Origin: Hoeflea sp.
GTDB taxonomy: Bacteria; Pseudomonadota; Alphaproteobacteria; Rhizobiales; Rhizobiaceae
Direction: 5' to 3'
Length of the DNA: 64,000 bases
NCBI RefSeq assembly: GCF_014359905.1
Contig: NZ_JACIYP010000001.1
Coordinates: 69,758 to 133,757 of the forward strand
The notes under the pieces were generated by a model, which saw only the letters and a program-made list of their open reading frames with translations, had not been told where the DNA came from and searched no databases. This document shows positions 9,343 to 19,354 of this stretch, piece by piece. Within the stretch, counting starts at the first letter, position 1, and the number at the start of each line of letters is the position of its first letter. The position numbers were made by a program, and so were the translations under genes.

Positions 9343-11709
9343 TCAGAAACTGGGCTTGAGCAGCGGGTTGGATACCGATCCTTGCTCGAAATCGGCAAGT
9401 GTACGGAAACTCAACCTTGCGCCGATTCTCCAGTCACGGGCGTTCACGTCGGAATCGTCGCGGACGTGCTCATAGGCAAGGGAGAACGCAAAGCACTCGT
9501 CTTCATAAAGAATGCCGAAGGCCCTCCGGTCGAATTCCTTGTCGACCAGATCATAGGTTGTCGAGGCTGCCACGCTCCAGAACTCATGCAGCTGGAGCTT
9601 CGCCAGACCGGTGATCTCGCGGCGATCGTCTTCGGTGAATGTATTCGGTCTTGGAGCCTTGATCTCAGTGTAGGTGAGGGCGGTGGTAAGCGGGCCCCTG
9701 CTCAAGCCGGCTCGAACATCGGTGCGTTCCATCCGGAAATCATCCTTGTCGAACCGGGCCGAAGCGGCGAGCGACAGTCCATTGTAGCCCACGCCGGCCA
9801 TCCCGACGAAATCGGACACGTCGTCCTCAAGCCCCGAATTCCGCGTCGCCTGGGACAGGTCCGGCGTGGCGAAGGAGTTGAGACCCGCCAGGTGATAGCT
9901 CTGTCCGAACACGGCCTGGGTCTTGAAACCATTGTCGAACTGGCCGGTGTAGCGAAGCCCGACATTGGCGCGAATGCCGCCTTCGGAACGGTCGAAACCG
10001 GAAAACTTGTCGCGCTCGAACAGCGAGGTCGCGTCGAAAACGAAGCTCTGTGCATCCTCGTTGGGAATGCCGCCGGCCAGTTGCTCGTCAGGGCGCACGA
10101 AGACCTGCGCAATCGGTTCGATCACATGGCTCGAATTGGCGGTTGTTACCAGGACCGGGTAGCTGGCTTCGAGGCCTGCCGTCACCATGCCGCGCGCGTG
10201 AGTGCCGTTGCCGGCAAAGGCGCCGTCGTAATCAGTGGGAGCGGTGTCGACATCAACCGAGTTGAGGTCGCCGCGCGCCGCCAGGATCGGCGTCAGCCGC
10301 AACCCGTTCATGGTGGTGAAGGTTCGCTTCCATTCCAGTTCCGTGCTCAGCCGCGCATTCGAACCGGCAAAGCCACGGTAGCGATCAGCAAACAGAGGGT
10401 TGGTTGTCGCAAGTCCGGCGCGCACCCTGATATCGTCATCCTTGCGCGACAGCGAATAGCCGTTGACGTCGAGCCTCAGTTCGCCGCCGGCGATGTCGCT
10501 GAAGGTTCGCTTGTAATCAAGCGAGGGATGAACCATAGCCTGCCGGCGCTCAGACTGATCCTTGAGCTGCCTGGCATTCTGAATGTCAAACCGGTAGGCC
10601 CGGAGGTCGAAGAAACTGCGGTTCGACAGGCCGGTCAGGTAGACCTCGGATTTGACCGTTGTGGCGTTGTATCCCTCGATTCCGTAGGTCCGGGAGAAGT
10701 TGTTGTCGGACTGGAGCATGCCGTCCCAGCCGAAGACCCAGCGCGGATTGATCCGGAACCGGCCCTTGGCGGCGATCATGCCGCGTTCGGTTTCAAGCGA
10801 GTCGGTGGTGTTTGCTGCAAATTCGCCAGGCCTGCGCTGGGAGATCCCGGCCATGCGCAAGGTGACTTCGCCATTGGCGAAATTCCGACGGAATTCGGCT
10901 TCGCCGAGAAAGCCCTGCTTGGAATAGGCGGTGCCGGTGAAGGTCGCGTCCATATAGGGAGACAGCACGACATAATAGGGCACTGTCAGACCATACCCGA
11001 AAACGTCGGAGCTGCTGTAGCTCGGCATCAGGAACCCGGTCTTGCGCTTGGCGCCATGGTCGGGAATTTCGAAATACGGCAGATAGGCGATCGGCATGCC
11101 GAACAGCTCGAATGTCGCCTTCTCCATCCGGATTGTCTTCGTCTCGCCGTTCTGGATGACCCGTTGCGCCTTGACCTGCCAGAACGGCGCGCGCTCCGGA
11201 TTTTCCGCGCAGGGCTCACAGGCGGTATAGACGCCGTTGTTGAACGTGGTCACCCTGCCGCCGCTGCGTTCAGCACTTTCAGCCGCGATCCGGGTGTTGT
11301 CCGGGGTTTCGATCCTCAAGGCGTTGAGAAAACCGTCGGAGAAATTGTCGGTGACATCGAGATCGTCGGCATAGATCCTGTTGCCGCCCGGTTCGATCAT
11401 TTCGACCGAACCGATGGCCTTCACCCGGCCGGTCTTCTGGTTATACTCGACCCGGTCTGCCACCAGCTGGTAATCGCCGTAGTCGATCTGCACGCCGCCG
11501 GAGGCCACCACAATGCCGGTATCATTGTTGTAGATCACCTCATCGGCCGCGAGCAGCATCTTCTGATCTGCAGGCACGCTGATATCGCCCGGAACAGCCA
11601 GCTGCGCGGTGGCGTCAGGCGCTGCAAATGCAAAAATGGCGCACATGGCCGCGCCAACGCTCAAGGCGCGAGCCAACGCATATACCCTAGACCGGCGCAC
11701 ACCTGCCAA
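9343..11709 (-). CDS. lptD: LPS assembly outer-membrane protein LptD
   Basis: A 788-residue outer-membrane protein that with LptE inserts lipopolysaccharide into the outer leaflet. A signal peptide (to about TAQLAVPG) precedes the N-terminal OstA/LptA-like jellyroll (LAADEVIYNNDTGIVVASGG), then a large beta-barrel. Two cysteines close together (ACEPCAEN) lie at the domain boundary. The apparent start is TTG at 11709, directly after the lptG stop, with the strong ribosome site AAGGAGG 8 nt upstream. An in-frame GTG at 11700 is the alternative, and the next ATG would remove most of the signal peptide. lptF, lptG and lptD are adjacent, so the export bridge is co-expressed. Confidence 0.95.
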   Translation of the reverse strand: MAGVRRSRVYALARALSVGAAMCAIFAFAAPDATAQLAVPGDISVPADQKMLLAADEVIYNNDTGIVVASGGVQIDYGDYQLVADRVEYNQKTGRVKAIGSVEMIEPGGNRIYADDLDVTDNFSDGFLNALRIETPDNTRIAAESAERSGGRVTTFNNGVYTACEPCAENPERAPFWQVKAQRVIQNGETKTIRMEKATFELFGMPIAYLPYFEIPDHGAKRKTGFLMPSYSSSDVFGYGLTVPYYVVLSPYMDATFTGTAYSKQGFLGEAEFRRNFANGEVTLRMAGISQRRPGEFAANTTDSLETERGMIAAKGRFRINPRWVFGWDGMLQSDNNFSRTYGIEGYNATTVKSEVYLTGLSNRSFFDLRAYRFDIQNARQLKDQSERRQAMVHPSLDYKRTFSDIAGGELRLDVNGYSLSRKDDDIRVRAGLATTNPLFADRYRGFAGSNARLSTELEWKRTFTTMNGLRLTPILAARGDLNSVDVDTAPTDYDGAFAGNGTHARGMVTAGLEASYPVLVTTANSSHVIEPIAQVFVRPDEQLAGGIPNEDAQSFVFDATSLFERDKFSGFDRSEGGIRANVGLRYTGQFDNGFKTQAVFGQSYHLAGLNSFATPDLSQATRNSGLEDDVSDFVGMAGVGYNGLSLAASARFDKDDFRMERTDVRAGLSRGPLTTALTYTEIKAPRPNTFTEDDRREITGLAKLQLHEFWSVAASTTYDLVDKEFDRRAFGILYEDECFAFSLAYEHVRDDSDVNARDWRIGARLSFRTLADFEQGSVSNPLLKPSF

Positions 11710-12798
11710 CTACCCATCCTCCTTGTGGAGAAGCACTGTCGTCCCCAAAGCCGAAGCAACCAGAACCGGAAGCCAGGCCGCCACTACAGGCGGAATGGTC
11801 CCGGCATTCGCAAACGCCTGGATCAGCTCGGAAACGACATAAAGCACGAAGCCTGCGAGGATTCCACCCAGGATCGCCGTTAAAGATTGGCCGAAGCGAA
11901 CAAATTTGAGCGACACCATCGCGGCGATCAATGTCATCGCCGCCAAAAGCGCGGGTTGGGCCACCAAACGGTGGAATTGCATCTCATAACTGGTGGCTGG
12001 AAGCCCGAATGACTTGGCCGTTGCAATTTTCCCACCCAGCTCAAAAAACGGCACGGTCTCGGCCGAAGTGAGTGATTCGCCAACGAATTCCGCTTTCAAA
12101 TTGGTCGGAACCGTTGCGGTCTTGAGAGTTTCCACCGGCTCTGAGCGGCGGATTCGCTTCACGTTGGTCAACTTCCAGACGCCGTCGCCCAGCACGGCAT
12201 TCTTGGCTTCAAGGCGTTCTTTGATCCGTTGCTCGTCGTCGAAAAGGAAGAATGTCGCGCCTGACAGCCGGGTGCCGCCGGCAGCCGTGGCGCGCGCGCC
12301 CACCACCGTGTCGCCGGCCTCGGTCCTCTGCCTCAGCCAGGGAGCTGCGGAGCTGGTCTGCCGCACACCCAGATTGCGCTCGACGACGATGGTCTCGGCC
12401 AATTGCAGCGCCTTGGCCGCGAATGTGTTCAAGGCGGTGATCGACAGGGCGCCGATCAGCAGATTGGCCAGAACCAGCGGCGCAAGAAACTGCCAGGCCG
12501 ATATGCCCGCCGCGCGGGTGACCACAAGCTCGTATTTGCGATTGAGCTGCAGAAGCGTGGCAATCGACGCGATCAGCACCACGAAGGGGATCACCGCCTG
12601 CAAAACCGTCGGGACCCTCAGCATCGAGATGAACAGGCCCGTGAGAACGGTGTAGTCTTCCGCCACGGAGAGCCGCCGGCTGGACTCGTTGAAATCCACC
12701 AGAAGGATCAGAAACAGGATCGCGACGCAGTAGGTCACGAATGTGAACATGTAGCGCCGGAAGAAATAGAGCGACAGGGTGGGGACGAGAAAACTCAT
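11710..12798 (-). CDS. lptG: LPS export ABC transporter permease LptG
   Basis: A 362-residue YjgP/YjgQ family inner-membrane permease. With LptF and the ATPase LptB (not in the window) it extracts LPS from the inner membrane. Membrane segments occur near the N-terminus (FVTYCVAILFLILLVDF and two more by residue 120) and three near the C-terminus (about 275-355), flanking a periplasmic jellyroll domain. Its ATG overlaps the lptF stop (ATGA) and its TAG abuts the lptD start, so the three genes are tightly linked. Confidence 0.94.
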   Translation of the reverse strand: MSFLVPTLSLYFFRRYMFTFVTYCVAILFLILLVDFNESSRRLSVAEDYTVLTGLFISMLRVPTVLQAVIPFVVLIASIATLLQLNRKYELVVTRAAGISAWQFLAPLVLANLLIGALSITALNTFAAKALQLAETIVVERNLGVRQTSSAAPWLRQRTEAGDTVVGARATAAGGTRLSGATFFLFDDEQRIKERLEAKNAVLGDGVWKLTNVKRIRRSEPVETLKTATVPTNLKAEFVGESLTSAETVPFFELGGKIATAKSFGLPATSYEMQFHRLVAQPALLAAMTLIAAMVSLKFVRFGQSLTAILGGILAGFVLYVVSELIQAFANAGTIPPVVAAWLPVLVASALGTTVLLHKEDG

Positions 12799-13994
12799 GC
12801 AGCTGGCCCGTCGCTGGCGGGTCGGCGCCAGGTCTGCAGGCGCTTGAGCCGGGCAGTCGTGGCTTCGAGCAAACGGTCATTCAGCCGTGCCCAGGCCCTG
12901 GGGATCGTCAGCGTCCGGCCTGTCAGGGCAAGGATGCCGAAAACCACAATGATCGCGGCGGGAACCGCATAGGTCAAATATTCCATCGTCACGCTCAAAC
13001 CGGCTTCATCGCTGCTGTAGAAGCCGAATCCGCGCGCGCCCAGCGTGATCGCCGCCACCAGCGCCCCATTTTGAAACTGCTCATGCCGGTTGGAGCGGGC
13101 CTTGCCCAGAAACACGAACGCCACCAGGCCGAATGCCAGCGGATACATCCATGTCGAGAAACGTTCCACCAGTTCCTTCTTGATGATGTGAGGCGCTTTC
13201 CGAGTGTAAAAATCCTCGCTGGACGGATTGAGCAGATAGGCCGTGGTCTGTTCCTTGGGCCTGCGCACGACGGTGTTTCCCGTGGGCACGAAGGCCGCCA
13301 TGTCCAGCGCGTAGGAGGTGAAGGTGACAATCGAGATCTGGTCGTTGGAAAGACTGCGCTGCTGCAACTCGCCGTCGACCAGATGGAGGATGCTCGTGTC
13401 GCCGATGCGCCGGATGACGCCGCTGCGGGCGTAATAGATGGTTTCGCTGCCCTCTGTGCGGGAATCGGCCAGGAAGATGCCGCCCAACTCGCCGCCGGGA
13501 AGCTTTTCATTGACCTGAACGAACAGGCCCTTTTCAAGCTCCATGAAGGTGCCGGACCGCACCGCCACCGAAAACAGGTCGGACTGCGCCTGAGCCAACA
13601 CGTCGTAGAGCTTGCGGTTCGACCAGGGCTCGACGAAATTGGCCACCAGAAACACCATGATCGACATGGCCGCGGCGAGCGCCAGCACCGGCTTGAGAAC
13701 CGTCACCGGCTTGACGCCGGCTGCCTCCACGACCACCAGCTCGCTGTCGGCATTCATGCCCGACAGCACCTGGCTGACCCCGATCAGCAGGGCAAAGGGC
13801 GCGACGATGGACAGCACCGAGGGTATGAGGGTTGCGGCCAGCAGCAGGAACGCGCCGAAGGCCTGACCTGTTGTGGTCAGCACATCGACGCGGATCAGCA
13901 CCTGCGTCGTCATCACCAGGATGGTGACCGAGGCCAGTGACCAGAAGGTCAGCATGCTCATGCGGCGCAATATGTAACGTTCGATTTGCTTCAT
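12795..13994 (-). CDS. lptF: LPS export ABC transporter permease LptF
   Basis: A 399-residue YjgP/YjgQ family permease, partner of LptG. The membrane-periplasm-membrane plan is clear: segments near residues 10-35, 50-80 and 95-120, then a periplasmic beta-rich region ([16 protein letters not shown]), then C-terminal segments including [17 protein letters not shown] chose ATG at 13994 ([12 protein letters not shown]), which matches the amphipathic N-terminus usual for the family; in-frame starts upstream add an unlikely Arg-rich stretch. It is the first gene of the operon and is divergent from pepA. Confidence 0.94.
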   Translation of the reverse strand: MKQIERYILRRMSMLTFWSLASVTILVMTTQVLIRVDVLTTTGQAFGAFLLLAATLIPSVLSIVAPFALLIGVSQVLSGMNADSELVVVEAAGVKPVTVLKPVLALAAAMSIMVFLVANFVEPWSNRKLYDVLAQAQSDLFSVAVRSGTFMELEKGLFVQVNEKLPGGELGGIFLADSRTEGSETIYYARSGVIRRIGDTSILHLVDGELQQRSLSNDQISIVTFTSYALDMAAFVPTGNTVVRRPKEQTTAYLLNPSSEDFYTRKAPHIIKKELVERFSTWMYPLAFGLVAFVFLGKARSNRHEQFQNGALVAAITLGARGFGFYSSDEAGLSVTMEYLTYAVPAAIIVVFGILALTGRTLTIPRAWARLNDRLLEATTARLKRLQTWRRPASDGPAA

Positions 13995-14342
13995 TGCGCC
14001 TTTCCGGAGCAAGCGGCGGGGTGCGCCGCGATTCGCGCGAGCGCTCGTGACTGCTGGCTGGACCATGCCCACCATGCACCAGCCTTACTAAACTGCAAAT
14101 TGGATAATCTGTGGCAAACAAACACGGTTAACCGTTTCTTGCAGCGGTGTCGCGCAAATGCAATATTGGCCACTGTGCCCATGGCTATGGTATGTCAGGT
14201 CCCGATCGATCCCGCCTCACGCCGTTTCGGAACCGGGGCGGAACCCTGCCAACGCACTGATCCGCACATGGGCGCTTGCCTTCTGTCTCGAAAACGAGAA
14301 CATCGAGGGCAACGCCAATCACGAAAATCCATTGGAGCCGTC
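13995..14342. other. Divergent lptF/pepA intergenic region
   Basis: About 350 bp with no supported gene. It must hold the promoters of lptF (leftward) and pepA (rightward). The centre (14090-14170) is AT-richer than its surroundings and contains a possible sigma70-type box pair facing pepA, listed separately. Confidence 0.6.
14139..14167 (+). promoter_or_regulatory. Candidate sigma70-like promoter for pepA
   Basis: TTGCAG at 14139-14144 and AATATT at 14162-14167 are 17 bp apart, in the AT-richest part of the divergent region. The match to consensus is only moderate (3/6 and 4/6), so this is suggestive. Confidence 0.25.
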
Positions 14343-15830
14343 ATGCCGATAAGCATTGAAATCAGTTTTTCCAAATCCGTAAAAGTCTCTGGTGGGCTGG
14401 TTGTCGCCATGGGGTCTCTGGCTGCCCCCGTTTCCGCCGCTGCCAAAACGGCCGATCCCGCCGGCCAGCTCGACAAGGCGGTCAAGATTGCAGGCTTCAC
14501 CGGCAAGTCCTTTTCCACCGTCGATGTGTTCGCGCCTGTTGATGCGCCGGCCGACCGCATCGCGCTCGTGGGAACCGGAGATCCGGAAAAGCTGTCCTCT
14601 CATGAATGGATGCGCGTCGGCGGCAAGATCTTCTCCCTGATCGGCAAGGCCTCGAAAGTGACCGTGCTGCTGGGCGATGCAGGCGTTCCCTCCACGGAGG
14701 CCACAGCCGACATGGCGCTGGGGCTCATGATGCGGTCCTATTCGTTCGACACCTACAAGACCAGGAAGGGCGAGGACGACGACAACGGATCCCGCAAGGT
14801 CAGCGTGGTGTTCCAGCACGATGAGGCGAGCGATTGCAAGAAGGCCTTTGCCGTCCGCCAGGCGATCTCGGAGGGCGTCGAGCTTGCGCGCAACCTGGTC
14901 AATGAACCCGCAAACGTGCTCGGCCCGGTGGAGTTCGCCGACCGCGCCAAGGAGCTCGAATCCCTGGGCGTGGATGTCGAGATCCTGACCGAGAAGGACA
15001 TGAAGAAACTCAAGATGGAGGCGCTGCTCGGCGTGTCGCTCGGCTCGCCGCGACCGCCGCGGATGGCGATCATGCGCTGGCAGGGCGCCAAGCCCAAGGA
15101 CAAGCCGGTGGCCTTCATCGGCAAGGGCGTGGTCTTCGACACCGGCGGTGTTTCGATCAAGCCGGCGGCGGGCATGGAAGACATGAAGGGCGACATGGGC
15201 GGTGCTGCCGCGGTCATCGGGCTGATGCATGTGCTGGCCGCGCGCAAGGCCAAGGTCAATGCGGTGGGGATCATCGGGCTGGTCGAGAACGCCATCGACG
15301 GCGCAGCCCAGCGTCCGGGCGACATCGTCCGCTCGATGTCCGGCCAGACCATCGAGGTTATCAACACCGACGCCGAGGGCCGTCTGGTGCTGTGCGATGC
15401 GCTCACCTACTGCCAGGAGCGGTTTAAGCCGGCGATCATGATCAATCTCGCCACCCTGACCGGCGCCATCATCGTGGCGCTCGGGCCCCATCACGCCGGC
15501 CTGTTCTCCAATGATGACGAACTGTCCCGGGCCCTAACCAAGGCGGGAGAGGTGACCGAGGAGAGGGTCTGGCGGATGCCGCTGGGATCCGACTACGACA
15601 AGATGATCGATTCCAAGTTCGCCGACATGAAGAACACCGGCGGCCGCCATGCCGGAGCGATCACTGCGGCGCAGTTCCTCAAGCGGTTCGTCAAGGATAC
15701 GCCGTGGGCGCACCTCGATATTGCCGGCACCGCGATGGGCTCGCCATCCACCGACATCAACCAGTCCTGGGCGTCCGGTTTCGGCGTGCGGCTGCTTGAT
15801 GAGCTGGTGCGCGCCAATTACGAGAGCTAG
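14343..15830 (+). CDS. pepA: Leucyl aminopeptidase (cytosol aminopeptidase, M17)
   Basis: A 495-residue M17 family enzyme that removes N-terminal amino acids from peptides in the cytosol using two metal ions. The catalytic domain shows [28 protein letters not shown] and the family signature [13 protein letters not shown] at 14343 ([12 protein letters not shown]) gives the normal family length; the open frame extends upstream but that part looks non-coding. The aminopeptidase next to lptF and in front of holC is a common proteobacterial arrangement. Confidence 0.95.
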   Translation: MPISIEISFSKSVKVSGGLVVAMGSLAAPVSAAAKTADPAGQLDKAVKIAGFTGKSFSTVDVFAPVDAPADRIALVGTGDPEKLSSHEWMRVGGKIFSLIGKASKVTVLLGDAGVPSTEATADMALGLMMRSYSFDTYKTRKGEDDDNGSRKVSVVFQHDEASDCKKAFAVRQAISEGVELARNLVNEPANVLGPVEFADRAKELESLGVDVEILTEKDMKKLKMEALLGVSLGSPRPPRMAIMRWQGAKPKDKPVAFIGKGVVFDTGGVSIKPAAGMEDMKGDMGGAAAVIGLMHVLAARKAKVNAVGIIGLVENAIDGAAQRPGDIVRSMSGQTIEVINTDAEGRLVLCDALTYCQERFKPAIMINLATLTGAIIVALGPHHAGLFSNDDELSRALTKAGEVTEERVWRMPLGSDYDKMIDSKFADMKNTGGRHAGAITAAQFLKRFVKDTPWAHLDIAGTAMGSPSTDINQSWASGFGVRLLDELVRANYES

Positions 15831-15836
15831 GAGCCG

Positions 15837-16286
15837 GTGGCCGAAGTCCTGTTCTATCACCTGACCGAATCCCGGCTTGAGGAGGCGCTGCCGCCGCTTC
15901 TGGAGAAAAGTCTTGATCGGGGCTGGAGGGTCTCCGTGCACATGGGCAGCGAAGAACGCTGCGCGGCGCTCGACGGCCATCTCTGGACCTTCCGGGAAGA
16001 CAGTTTCCTGCCCCATGGCGTCGAGCACGGGCCCCACGCGGCGCGCCAGCCGGTGCTGCTGACGCTTGCCGCTGATGCGGCGAACGGCGCCACTGTCCGG
16101 TTTGTCGCCGACGGCGCCGACATCCCGGCGCTCGACGGCGTCGAGCGGCTGGTGATGATGTTTGACGGCCATGATCAACAGCAGCTTGAGGCTGCCCGTT
16201 CCCAATGGAAGACCCTCAAGTCCGGCGGTCATACGCTGACCTACTGGCAGCAAACGCCCGACCGGCGCTGGGAGAAGAAAGCCTGA
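15837..16286 (+). CDS. holC: DNA polymerase III chi subunit
   Basis: A 149-residue clamp-loader accessory subunit that in E. coli links the polymerase III holoenzyme to single-stranded DNA-binding protein. The N-terminal VLFYHLTESRLEEALPPLLE and the central block ALDGHLWTFREDSFLPHG are typical of the alphaproteobacterial form. The start is GTG at 15837, 6 bp after pepA, so the two are co-transcribed. A strong terminator follows. Confidence 0.92.
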   Translation: MAEVLFYHLTESRLEEALPPLLEKSLDRGWRVSVHMGSEERCAALDGHLWTFREDSFLPHGVEHGPHAARQPVLLTLAADAANGATVRFVADGADIPALDGVERLVMMFDGHDQQQLEAARSQWKTLKSGGHTLTYWQQTPDRRWEKKA

Positions 16287-16310
16287 GAGGCAGCCCTCCT
16301 TGAACGACAA

Positions 16311-16342
16311 AGCCCTCCGGATGCGTTTCCGGAGGGCTCTTT
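16311..16342 (+). terminator. Rho-independent terminator after holC
   Basis: A perfect 10-bp GC-rich stem (agccctccgg at 16311-16320 pairing with ccggagggct at 16329-16338) with an 8-base loop, followed by a short ctttc tract. It lies between convergent holC and the chemoreceptor and may serve both. Confidence 0.85.
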
Positions 16343-16374
16343 CATCAGTGGCCTCTTCAACGCTGAGCTGGGGC

Positions 16375-18147
16375 CTAAAACTCTTCCCACTCCGTCATGT
16401 CCACTGCGGCATTGCCGCGAAACGCGGGCTTCTGCCTGGCCGGGGCGCCACGCTGGGGCGCCGCCGCAGGGTTCGAGATGACGGCCCTCGGCGCGCTGTA
16501 GCCGGAGTTGCCGCCCGTCTTGAAGCGGCTGAGCAGATGGAACAGCGAGGCCGCCTCCTGCGCCAGGCTATGGCTGGCCGCGGTTGATTGCTCGACCATC
16601 GCGGCGTTCTGCTGGGTGCCCTGGTCCATGGTGTTGATCGCCATGTTGATCTCGTTCAGTCCGGTCGACTGCTCGCGCGACCCGATGACGATGGCTTCGA
16701 CATTGGCGTTGATCAGCTTGACCTGCTCGACAATGCTGACCAGCGCCTTGCCGGTCGCGCCCACAAGCGCGACGCCGCTCTTGACCTGGTCTCCGGATGC
16801 GATGATCAGGCCCTTGATCTCCTTGGCGGCGGTGGCGGTGCGTTGGGCAAGTTCGCGCACTTCCTGGGCGACCACGGCGAAACCGCGACCGGCTTCCCCT
16901 GCGCGGGCGGCCTCCACCCCGGCGTTCAGCGCCAGCAGGTTGGTCTGGAAAGCGATGTCGTCAATGACGTTGATGATGTTGGCGATGGCCTTCGACGAGC
17001 TCTCGATCTCGGCCATGGCGACAACAGCCTTTTCGACCACCTGGCCCGACGTTTCCGCGTCCTTCTTGGTCTTGGCAACCAGTTGGCCGGCTTCGTTGGC
17101 GCGCTCGCTGGAAGAGGTAACCGTTTTTGTGATTTCCTCAAGCGCGGCAGCGGTTTCCTCGACAGATGCCGCCTGGTTCTCCGTCCGCTTGGAGAGATCG
17201 TCTGCCGCGACCCGGATTTCTTCTGAGCCGGACGAAATTGCCTTGGCATTCTCCGAAACCGATTGCATCGCTTCGCAAAGCCGCTTGATCGCGGTGTTGA
17301 AATTGACCCGCAACGGATCCAGGTCGGCGCGAAACGGCTCTTCGATCTGCAAGGTGAGGTCGCCGTCGGCCATGCGTTCAAGGCCGTCCGAAAGCGAATG
17401 GACGTTCTTGACGCGCTGGGTCACGTCATTGGCGAATTTGACCACCTTGAAAACCCTGCCGTGCGCATCGAAGATGGGATTGTAGGAGGCTTGAATATGG
17501 ACTTGCCGGCCGCCTTTTCCAATGCGCAGGAATTCGCTGGCAATGAATTCCCCTCGGTTGAGTTTTTTCCAGAATTCGGCGTACTCGGCGCCTTGTGTAT
17601 AGGACGGCTCGCAGAACAGGCGGTGATGCTTGCCCTGAACTTCGGCGAGGCTGTATCCGAGCGTCCCAAGGAAATTCTCGTTGGCGGTGATGATCGTGCC
17701 GTCCAGGTCGAATTCGATCATCGCCTGGGCGCGCGAGATGGCTGTGATCTTGCCAGCGTCTTCGGCGGATTTGAGTTTTGCGGCTGTAATATCGGTGGCG
17801 AATTTCACAACCTTGTGAGGCTTGCCACCTTTGAAAACCGGATTGTAGCTGGCTTCGATCCAGACTTCCTTGCCGCCTTTGCCGATCCGTTTGTATTGCG
17901 CCCGATCAAACCTGCCTTCACCAAGATTTTTCCAGAAGCTCTTGTATGTCTCCGAGCCAACCTCGGCGGGTTCGATGAAGATGCTGTGGTGCTTGCCCTT
18001 GATCTCCGACAACTCGTATCCCATCGCCTGACAGAAATTCTCGTTGGCGGTAAGAATGTTTCCCTTCAGGTCAAACTCTATGATTGCATGAGATTTGCTT
18101 ACCGCCTCAAGCACCGCTTTCTCTGCCGCGTACCCAAATCCCATCAT
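16375..18147 (-). CDS. Soluble PAS-PAS methyl-accepting chemotaxis protein
   Basis: A 590-residue chemoreceptor without membrane segments. Two similar PAS domains (about residues 10-125 and 130-250) share the blocks EFDL.G.I.TANENF and GKHH; they are probably an internal duplication and may bind a small ligand or cofactor. A HAMP-like stretch ([14 protein letters not shown]) follows, then the MCP signalling domain with the hairpin tip region [19 protein letters not shown]. The C-terminus ends EWEEF, the kind of pentapeptide that tethers CheR/CheB. ATG at 18147 has AGGAG 8 nt upstream. No che genes are nearby. Confidence 0.92.
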   Translation of the reverse strand: MMGFGYAAEKAVLEAVSKSHAIIEFDLKGNILTANENFCQAMGYELSEIKGKHHSIFIEPAEVGSETYKSFWKNLGEGRFDRAQYKRIGKGGKEVWIEASYNPVFKGGKPHKVVKFATDITAAKLKSAEDAGKITAISRAQAMIEFDLDGTIITANENFLGTLGYSLAEVQGKHHRLFCEPSYTQGAEYAEFWKKLNRGEFIASEFLRIGKGGRQVHIQASYNPIFDAHGRVFKVVKFANDVTQRVKNVHSLSDGLERMADGDLTLQIEEPFRADLDPLRVNFNTAIKRLCEAMQSVSENAKAISSGSEEIRVAADDLSKRTENQAASVEETAAALEEITKTVTSSSERANEAGQLVAKTKKDAETSGQVVEKAVVAMAEIESSSKAIANIINVIDDIAFQTNLLALNAGVEAARAGEAGRGFAVVAQEVRELAQRTATAAKEIKGLIIASGDQVKSGVALVGATGKALVSIVEQVKLINANVEAIVIGSREQSTGLNEINMAINTMDQGTQQNAAMVEQSTAASHSLAQEAASLFHLLSRFKTGGNSGYSAPRAVISNPAAAPQRGAPARQKPAFRGNAAVDMTEWEEF

Positions 18148-18380
18148 TGCGGCTCTCCTAAGCAGGCCAGGCTCGAAACAGCAAAATTCGCGCTGCAAGC
18201 TTCGAGCAATGTTTACAGTTGATAGTGCTGATTATCTGTTTGAATTCTTTACGTCTGATGAATGAATTAACGACAATAGACGGATCATGCGAATGATCGA
18301 CAATTCTTGCAGGCCCTCGAAAGTCTCCTGTCCTCCCGACAGGGGCGGGGGGACTGTATGCAGCGTTTAGGTCGAAACCG

Positions 18381-19277
18381 ATGACCATGAACAAGATCAG
18401 CGAGTTGCAGCTCGAGTTCAGAGAGCCGTCTCAATCGGTGGACGTTCACGCTTCCTTCAGTTGCGCCGGATTGTCCGTGCAGTACTCGCGCCTGACGTTG
18501 CCCGCCGAGTACGATTTCAAATGGGACGGAAGCAGCCACTACCTCGCTTATCACGACCTTGTTCTTGTGGATGGGGAAATGGAGGTGACCGGCGAGAAAG
18601 CAATTGTCGGACGCGACCTCACGGGCAAGATGACCTACGTCCCGATAGGTCAGACGATTAACGGTTGGGGGAAACCCGCGGACCGGTTGAATGCCTTCAC
18701 GGTTGTCTGCTTTGATCCGGCTGCTATGGAGGCGGAGCTGGAGGCCGAGTTCAATTCGGTCGACGCACAAGCCCAGATCTATTTCCTGCACGAGGATCTC
18801 GGCGCAACGATGCGCAAGCTTGGACTGCTTATGGCGGATCAGGAAAGGCCCGCCTCGAAGATCTATGCGGAAACCCTTGGATTGACAGCGGCACTCGAAA
18901 TGTTTCGGATTTCGAACGAAGACATCGAAAGCGGCGGCAGGACCGGTTCAGGACAATTGAGCAAGTCCCAACGCGAGCAGGTGGTATGTTTCATCGAGGA
19001 CAATCTTGCCAAGGATATCGGTCTGGATGAACTCGCCGCGGTGTGCGGCCTGACGCGATTTCATTTTTCACGGGCCTTCAAGGCCAGCTTTGGCGTCCCC
19101 CCATACCATTATGTCAACCAGAGACGCATCGATAAGGCGCGGCAGATGCTGGTTGGCACAGGCTTTCCCATTGCCAGCATTGCAGAAGCCTGCGGCTTCA
19201 ACGGCGCCAGCCAGTTCGGTCGGTCTTTTCGCAGCGCCGTCGGCCAGACTCCACTGGCGTTCAGGCGAAGCAACTAG
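18381..19277 (+). CDS. AraC family transcriptional regulator
   Basis: A 298-residue regulator. The C-terminal 100 residues hold the two AraC helix-turn-helices (IGLDELAAVCGLTRFHFSRA and FPIASIAEACGFNGASQFGR) and end with TPLAFRRSN. The N-terminal 180 residues are a cupin-like sensing region that I cannot assign to a ligand. It is divergent from the chemoreceptor and convergent with ada. There is no obvious metabolic partner, so the target is unknown. ATG at 18381 or the ATG two codons later could be used; neither has a strong ribosome site. Confidence 0.88.
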   Translation: MTMNKISELQLEFREPSQSVDVHASFSCAGLSVQYSRLTLPAEYDFKWDGSSHYLAYHDLVLVDGEMEVTGEKAIVGRDLTGKMTYVPIGQTINGWGKPADRLNAFTVVCFDPAAMEAELEAEFNSVDAQAQIYFLHEDLGATMRKLGLLMADQERPASKIYAETLGLTAALEMFRISNEDIESGGRTGSGQLSKSQREQVVCFIEDNLAKDIGLDELAAVCGLTRFHFSRAFKASFGVPPYHYVNQRRIDKARQMLVGTGFPIASIAEACGFNGASQFGRSFRSAVGQTPLAFRRSN

Positions 19278-19354
19278 GATCTGGATCGTGCGTACGGTTC
19301 CGGGCAGTCTCGCTCCGCCGTTTCGGCTCAGGCGTTCTGGCTCGTGGACACCAT

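Noticed and set aside
9382-11883. An 833-codon open frame on + opposite lptD
   Set aside because: The lptD reading has a signal peptide, conserved domains and operon overlaps. The opposite frame is a by-product of high GC at codon position 3 and shows no family or ribosome site.
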